This document shows positions 40,860-44,504 of a DNA stretch of 44,504 bases, piece by piece; position 1 is the first letter of the stretch; each line of letters opens with the position of its first letter. Source of the stretch: Oscillospiraceae bacterium. Lineage in GTDB: Bacteria > Bacillota > Clostridia > Oscillospirales > Ruminococcaceae. A program made the translations under genes and the position numbers. The notes beneath the pieces are model-generated. The model was given only the letters and a program-made list of their open reading frames with translations. It was not told the DNA's origin and did not search any database. The stretch spans positions 1 to 44,504 of the forward strand of contig JAIHAL010000014.1 in assembly GCA_020054675.1 (NCBI GenBank). Direction: 5' to 3'.

Positions 40860-40915
40860 CTAAAAAAGCAAAACTACAAAAACTAATTACTAACAACTAT
40901 CCCACTAACAACTAA

Positions 40916-40944
40916 TTGACATCTTTTTGTTTTCATGCTACTAT
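40916..40944 (+). promoter_or_regulatory. Sigma-A promoter of the LacI-family gene
   Basis: TTGACA (40916-40921), 17-base spacer, TACTAT (40939-40944). The -35 box begins at the last CTAAC-type repeat unit of copy E (AACTAATTGACA). The start point near 40951 excludes the in-frame ATG-like start at 40927. Confidence 0.75.
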
Positions 40945-40977
40945 TTTGTTAAAAGAATAAACGCAAAGGTGAAAAAA

Positions 40978-41991
40978 TTGATAACAATAAAGGAAATGGC
41001 CGACATTGTCGGAGTAAGCCCGACAACGGTTTCAAACGTAATCCACGGCAAGACAAAAGAGGTTTCCAAAGAAACCATAGAAAAAATAAAAAGGGTTATT
41101 GAGGAATACAACTATGTCCCAAATATGAGCGCAAGGGCACTGGCACAGAATTCTTCAAAAATTATAGGGGTAATTATAAAATATCCGAGCCTTGAAAACC
41201 GTCACGCCGTACAGGAACCGTTTTTTGGCGAAATTTCCGGCGAACTTGAAATGGATATACGAAAAGCCGGATACTTTATGATGCTTTATTGTCCGGAAGA
41301 TGTTGAGGGAATTTTAAACTTTGCTACCAAATGGAACGTTGACGGCCTCATCATGCTGGGAATCCATCCTAACGACGGGGAGAGAATACTTAAACTCGTA
41401 AGAAAACCTGTCGTGTTCATTGACGCATACCTTAAAGAAGCAGGGGAGGATTTTGTCAATGTGGGCCTTGAAGATGAAGAGGGGGCATATCAGGTTACAA
41501 AATATCTGATAGAGCAGGGGCATCGCCGAATAGGCTTTGTCGGCAACGACGGCATTGGCGTTGACAGAAAAAGGTTTGAGGGGTATTCAAGGGCACTTGC
41601 CGAACATGGGATTCATTGCTCCGAAAATGACCTTTTCTTGGTGGGACTGCCGGAAGAAAGGCTTGATGATTATATTAAAAAAATCGTTTTGCGCGAATAC
41701 GATTATACCGCTCTCTTTTTGACGTCGGATTATTATGCCGCCACTGCGGTTAATTTTTTGAACGCTTACGGCATGAGGGTGCCGGAAGATATTTCCGTTG
41801 CAGGATTTGATGACAATCTGCTTGCTGTAAACATGCGGCCAAAGCTTACAACCGTTGCTCAAAATCCAAGCTTGAAAGGACGCATTGCCGTTGAACAGCT
41901 TATAAGGCTTATAAACGGCGAAAGGCCGAAACAAAAAAACATCCGGCTGCCGATAAGACTTGTAATAAGGGATTCGGTAAAGAAAATATAA
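40978..41991 (+). CDS. LacI-family transcriptional regulator
   Basis: A 337-residue repressor-type protein. The N-terminal helix-turn-helix and hinge (about 2-60) read ITIKEMADIVGVSPTTVSNVI and YNYVPNMSARALA. A periplasmic-binding-protein-like sugar domain follows (about 62-337) with the signature HRRIGFVGND and the C-terminal PKLTTVAQNP. I chose TTG 40978 because AAAGGTG lies 6 bases upstream; GTG 40969 is the alternative and would place the Shine-Dalgarno inside the gene. No sugar operon adjoins it, so the target is unknown. Followed by a shared terminator. Confidence 0.9.
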   Translation: MITIKEMADIVGVSPTTVSNVIHGKTKEVSKETIEKIKRVIEEYNYVPNMSARALAQNSSKIIGVIIKYPSLENRHAVQEPFFGEISGELEMDIRKAGYFMMLYCPEDVEGILNFATKWNVDGLIMLGIHPNDGERILKLVRKPVVFIDAYLKEAGEDFVNVGLEDEEGAYQVTKYLIEQGHRRIGFVGNDGIGVDRKRFEGYSRALAEHGIHCSENDLFLVGLPEERLDDYIKKIVLREYDYTALFLTSDYYAATAVNFLNAYGMRVPEDISVAGFDDNLLAVNMRPKLTTVAQNPSLKGRIAVEQLIRLINGERPKQKNIRLPIRLVIRDSVKKI

Positions 41992-41992
41992 T

Positions 41993-42031
41993 AAAAAATC
42001 CTCCAAAGCATAAGCTTCGGAGGATTTTTTT
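41993..42031. terminator. Bidirectional terminator between lacI-type gene and permease
   Basis: AAAAAATCCTCC pairs with GGAGGATTTTTT (12 bp), one mismatch, then AAGC/GCTT and a 4-base loop. The A-run and T-run on both sides let it serve both convergent genes. The permease stop codon lies at its edge. Confidence 0.92.
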
Positions 42032-42770
42032 ACTGCTCCTTTATCGGCGCTTTTCTTATTAAAAGGAATGCTAAAACCATAAAAATTGCCACTGACGAAA
42101 GAGCTAAAAGTATGGCACCGTATGGATTAGCCACAGTCTTGATTAAGAAGTCCATGCAGGCTACGATGGCTTTTACAAAAATGCTGTCCGGGCCGAAAAA
42201 TCCAATCGCAATCGGCATGCCTATCAAAAGGATTGTGGGAACTCCGGCCGAAACCGCTATTTTAAGCCCTTTGTTCATTCTGTAATAAAGAGCGCCTATA
42301 AAATATCCCAACGCAAATGAAGAAAAGAGCGACAAAAATTCATACAAAAACCAAGTCAAAAACTTTATAAATCCGTTTGCAAAGGCATAATCCGAATACA
42401 TTTGGTTAAAGGCAAATTCGGAATTCGATGTCATGGAAAAAAGAAGAACCATTCCGGCGTTTAAAAACACCATTATAAAGGAATATGTCGCCGCTGAAAG
42501 CATTGTTGAAATAAATTCGGTCCTTCTTGAAACGCAGTTGGCAAATGCCATTTTTAAATTCGGCTTAAAGCAGGATATCCCAAAAACAAGAAAAAATATG
42601 GACGCTATCATTTCTATGCCGGAAAATTCGCTGTTATTGTTGCCCACAAAGATGATGTTTAGAATAAGGTCAATCACAAACAAGGCAAGCATTACTATAT
42701 AAAAAACAATCACACTTTTTGCAGTGCCTTTAAAATGTACTTTAAAAGATGGCGTTAATCTCGTTGACAT
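42030..42770 (-). CDS. ABC transporter permease-like membrane protein
   Basis: A 246-residue protein with six predicted membrane segments (about 20-40, 52-68, 86-112, 130-152, 170-190, 218-240). It lies directly after an ABC ATPase in a GntR-led operon, the layout of YtrA/BcrA-type exporters, so it most likely forms the transmembrane part. The sequence alone gives no substrate. Many such operons respond to cell-wall antibiotics; that is only context. Confidence 0.8.
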   Translation of the reverse strand: MSTRLTPSFKVHFKGTAKSVIVFYIVMLALFVIDLILNIIFVGNNNSEFSGIEMIASIFFLVFGISCFKPNLKMAFANCVSRRTEFISTMLSAATYSFIMVFLNAGMVLLFSMTSNSEFAFNQMYSDYAFANGFIKFLTWFLYEFLSLFSSFALGYFIGALYYRMNKGLKIAVSAGVPTILLIGMPIAIGFFGPDSIFVKAIVACMDFLIKTVANPYGAILLALSSVAIFMVLAFLLIRKAPIKEQ

Positions 42771-42788
42771 AAATCTTTCTCCTTAATC

Positions 42789-43637
42789 TCAATTTGTCAG
42801 CTGTATGAAAAGCTTTTGCAGGTCGGGCTTTGAAAGCTCAAGATTTTCGGGAATTTCATCGCGGCGAACCTGTCCCTTTATATAGGCGGTTTTAAGTCCG
42901 CCGAGAACATCCTGCCCCAAAATCTGTTTGCCCTTGCAGAATTCATCAACAGCACCGGCCGAACCTGAAACCGCATATCCTCCGGCAAGAACCGTTTCGG
43001 TATCTTCATCAAGAATAAGTTTGCCTTCTTTTAAAATTACAACGCGCTCAATTATATCGGAGGCTTCCTCAATCAAATGCGTTGAAATGACGTAGGTCGC
43101 CGGTCTTTCGCTGTATTTGTCTATCAATGCCTTATAAAAAAGCTCTCTATGGTTTGCATCAAGCCCTAAAACCGGTTCGTCAAAAAACACTATCGGGGCA
43201 TTGCTGGAAAGCGCCAAAATGATTTTATAGATTGAGTTATAACCTGTTGAAAGACCTTTTATCTTTTTGTTTATGTTAAGTCCGAAATCATGTGAAAGCT
43301 TTTGAGCGTAATTCATATCAAATTCCGGATAGTAGGTTTTTGTCATTTCAAAAATTTCTTTTACCTTCATCGTATCCGGATAAAGATTTTTATCGCTCAT
43401 GCAAAAAACTTTTGAAAGGGCATGGTCGTTTTCAGATGCCCTTTCCCCATCTATTGTAACTTCTCCCACTGTGGGGAACAATCTGTTTGAAATTACATTT
43501 AGCAGGGTAGATTTTCCTGCTCCGTTGCGCCCAAGCAAGCCGTAAATCTTGTTTTCCTCAAACACGACGCTGACTCCGTCAAGCGCCTTTGTCTGGCCAA
43601 AGCATTTTGTCACGTTGTCAAGTCTTATTGTACTCAT
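42789..43637 (-). CDS. ABC transporter ATP-binding protein (YtrB-like)
   Basis: A 282-residue ATPase. Walker A GRNGAGKST is at 36-44 and Walker B VFFDEP at 150-155; the signature is LSTGY rather than LSGGQ at about 129-133, as in the YtrB subgroup that pairs with GntR regulators. It powers the permease encoded downstream. Overlaps the GntR gene by 4 bases. Confidence 0.93.
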   Translation of the reverse strand: MSTIRLDNVTKCFGQTKALDGVSVVFEENKIYGLLGRNGAGKSTLLNVISNRLFPTVGEVTIDGERASENDHALSKVFCMSDKNLYPDTMKVKEIFEMTKTYYPEFDMNYAQKLSHDFGLNINKKIKGLSTGYNSIYKIILALSSNAPIVFFDEPVLGLDANHRELFYKALIDKYSERPATYVISTHLIEEASDIIERVVILKEGKLILDEDTETVLAGGYAVSGSAGAVDEFCKGKQILGQDVLGGLKTAYIKGQVRRDEIPENLELSKPDLQKLFIQLTN

Positions 43638-44005
43638 CTTAAAAACCCCTTTTCAATCATGCCTATCACATCTTCTTTTGTAATTTTCAGCTTTTGCGCT
43701 TCCTGCACAAGAGCTTTTACATAAGCGTCAAAAAACGCCTGCTTTCTTTTTTCGCGGATTTTTTCGGCGGCTCCGGATGCCACAAACATCCCCACGCCTC
43801 TTTTTTTATAAAGGATTCCGGTTTCAACCAAGAGATTTACCCCCTTTAATGCAGTTGCAGGATTTATTTTATAGCCGACTGATATTTCCGTGGTTGACGG
43901 GATTTGCGTTTCCTCCGGAAACGCCCCGGACAAAACCGCGTCCTCAATACCCTCGGCAAGCTGGATATATATGGGCTTTTCATCGTCAAAATTAAAGGTC
44001 ATCAT
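43634..44005 (-). CDS. GntR-family regulator, YtrA subfamily
   Basis: A 123-residue short GntR regulator with a winged helix (about 10-75): PIYIQLAEGIEDAVLSGAF, IPSTTEISVGYKINPATALKG and GILYKKRGVGMFV. The C-terminal part is only about 48 residues, typical of the YtrA subfamily, which usually represses its own ABC-transporter operon. AAAGGCGGTG precedes the two adjacent ATG codons; either could start. The palindrome at 44030-44051 over the promoter is the likely operator. Confidence 0.92.
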   Translation of the reverse strand: MMTFNFDDEKPIYIQLAEGIEDAVLSGAFPEETQIPSTTEISVGYKINPATALKGVNLLVETGILYKKRGVGMFVASGAAEKIREKRKQAFFDAYVKALVQEAQKLKITKEDVIGMIEKGFLR

Positions 44006-44029
44006 TTTTTCACCGCCTTTGGTATGTGG

Positions 44030-44051
44030 GTTAATTACTTGTGTAATTAAC
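44030..44051. promoter_or_regulatory. Palindromic operator of the GntR/ABC operon
   Basis: A perfect 9-bp inverted repeat, GTTAATTAC-TTGT-GTAATTAAC, 25 bases before the GntR start. It shares its last two bases with the -10 box (44050-44055), so a bound repressor would cover the start point. Confidence 0.8.
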
Positions 44052-44078
44052 TATACAACATATTTTTTTATTTGTCAA
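44050..44078 (-). promoter_or_regulatory. Sigma-A promoter of the GntR/ABC operon
   Basis: Read on the minus strand: TTGACA (44078-44073), 17-base spacer, TATAGT (44055-44050). Confidence 0.85.
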
Positions 44079-44150
44079 GGGTTTTTTAAACTTTATTGTT
44101 TTTTGAGTTGCTGGGTAGTTTTTGTTCTTTTACCTTTTAAGTGGGGTGGA

Positions 44151-44504
44151 CTCCGTCCCCCCTCCTTATTTTTTAAATATATTTATGTTTTAAATCCCCC
44201 CCTGCCTACTTTTCTTCACCAGCGAAGAAAAGTAGGCAAAAGACGCCGCCCTGCGGGGCTTTCATGCGTCTTCATCCGCCTACCCGCCGGCAACGGCTCC
44301 AATTTTACTACGAAAAGCAGGTCTTGGAACTCTAATTGCCTTAATAACTTTATTTAGCGGAAAGCCTTTTCTTATTAAGTGAAATAAGGTGCTTTCCGAG
44401 GTTCTTAAGTACTATTCTTTTTTGCCTTTAACTTGGTAAGACGTGGCATCTTCAAGTAAAGCAGCCGAGCTTTGTCGTGCAGGGCGCAAGCGATAGCGTG
44501 GCGC
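44151..44504 (-). repeat. Interspersed palindromic element, copy F (reverse orientation, runs off window)
   Basis: On the + strand it starts with the outer GGGG...CCCC stem (about 44151-44172) and the terminal hairpin GCCTACTTTTCTTC/GAAGAAAAGTAGGC (44204-44237, loop ACCAGC). The GACGC/GCGTC module comes next, then a truncated centre and the body in reverse. Compared with A it has lost the right arm of the GACCTGCTTTTCG inverted repeat and the internal hairpin module; only the left arm remains, the reverse of the loss in copy B. It ends with the GGGCGCAAGCGATAGCGTGGCGC word also found at 69-92 of copy A (inverted), so a further module continues beyond the window. Confidence 0.85.

Noticed and set aside
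43890..44357. 155-codon plus-strand ORF across the GntR promoter and repeat copy F
   Set aside because: It runs antisense to the GntR gene and through the operator and repeat hairpins; low-complexity translation.

Overview
The window comes from a Gram-positive, spore-forming, motile member of the Clostridia. It carries the spore-germination protease gpr and spoIIP, an AGGAGG-type Shine-Dalgarno before most genes, consensus sigma-A promoters (several with exact 17-base spacing), and a Firmicutes-type flagellar operon with fliY, cheC, cheD and flbD. I cannot name the genus from sequence alone. Nothing here looks like phage, a plasmid or CRISPR.

Left arm (1-10.3 kb): monocistronic or short units separated by large non-coding repeat elements. 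They are glycogen phosphorylase, a 54-residue membrane protein, a DUF348/G5/3D cell-wall protein, rpsT (minus strand), gpr-spoIIP with a small downstream membrane gene, and a convergent two-TM protein. Four repeat copies (A-D) lie between these units.

Centre (10.4-38.9 kb): a PilZ protein, an orphan ParA ATPase and a ComFB-family protein lead into one flagellar operon of about 26 kb. It runs flgB-flgC-fliE-fliF-fliG-fliH-fliI-fliJ-fliK-flgD-(TIGR02530 gene)-flgE-flbD-motA-motB-fliM-fliY-cheY-fliO-fliP-fliQ-fliR-flhB-flhA-fliA-flgF-flgG-cheC-cheD-fapA. A sigma-A promoter with a structured leader stands before flgB and a rho-independent terminator follows fapA. The operon encodes the rod, MS/C-ring, export apparatus, hook, stator, switch, flagellar sigma factor and CheY-P-adjusting proteins. 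Flagellin, hook-associated proteins, fliL, flhF/flhG and the cheA/W/B/R core are not in this window.

Right arm (38.9-44.5 kb): an ECF sigma factor with a DUF4367 membrane protein (minus), a two-TM zinc-ribbon protein, a LacI-family regulator, and a GntR/ABC-ATPase/permease operon (minus) with a palindromic operator over its promoter. Repeat copies E and F lie here.

The most unusual content: (1) a modular family of interspersed palindromic elements, six copies, with terminal inverted repeats, interchangeable hairpin cassettes and compensatory stem changes, absent from the flagellar operon; (2) a fliP whose signal-peptide region is missing and out of frame, leaving a 47-codon leader that stops 2 bases before a TTG able to start the FliP core; (3) a FliY with its CheY-binding-like motif in a YPPQ-rich linker; (4) a similar extra domain in the hook cap FlgD and the hook protein FlgE; (5) a PilZ/ParA/ComFB trio before the flagellar operon.
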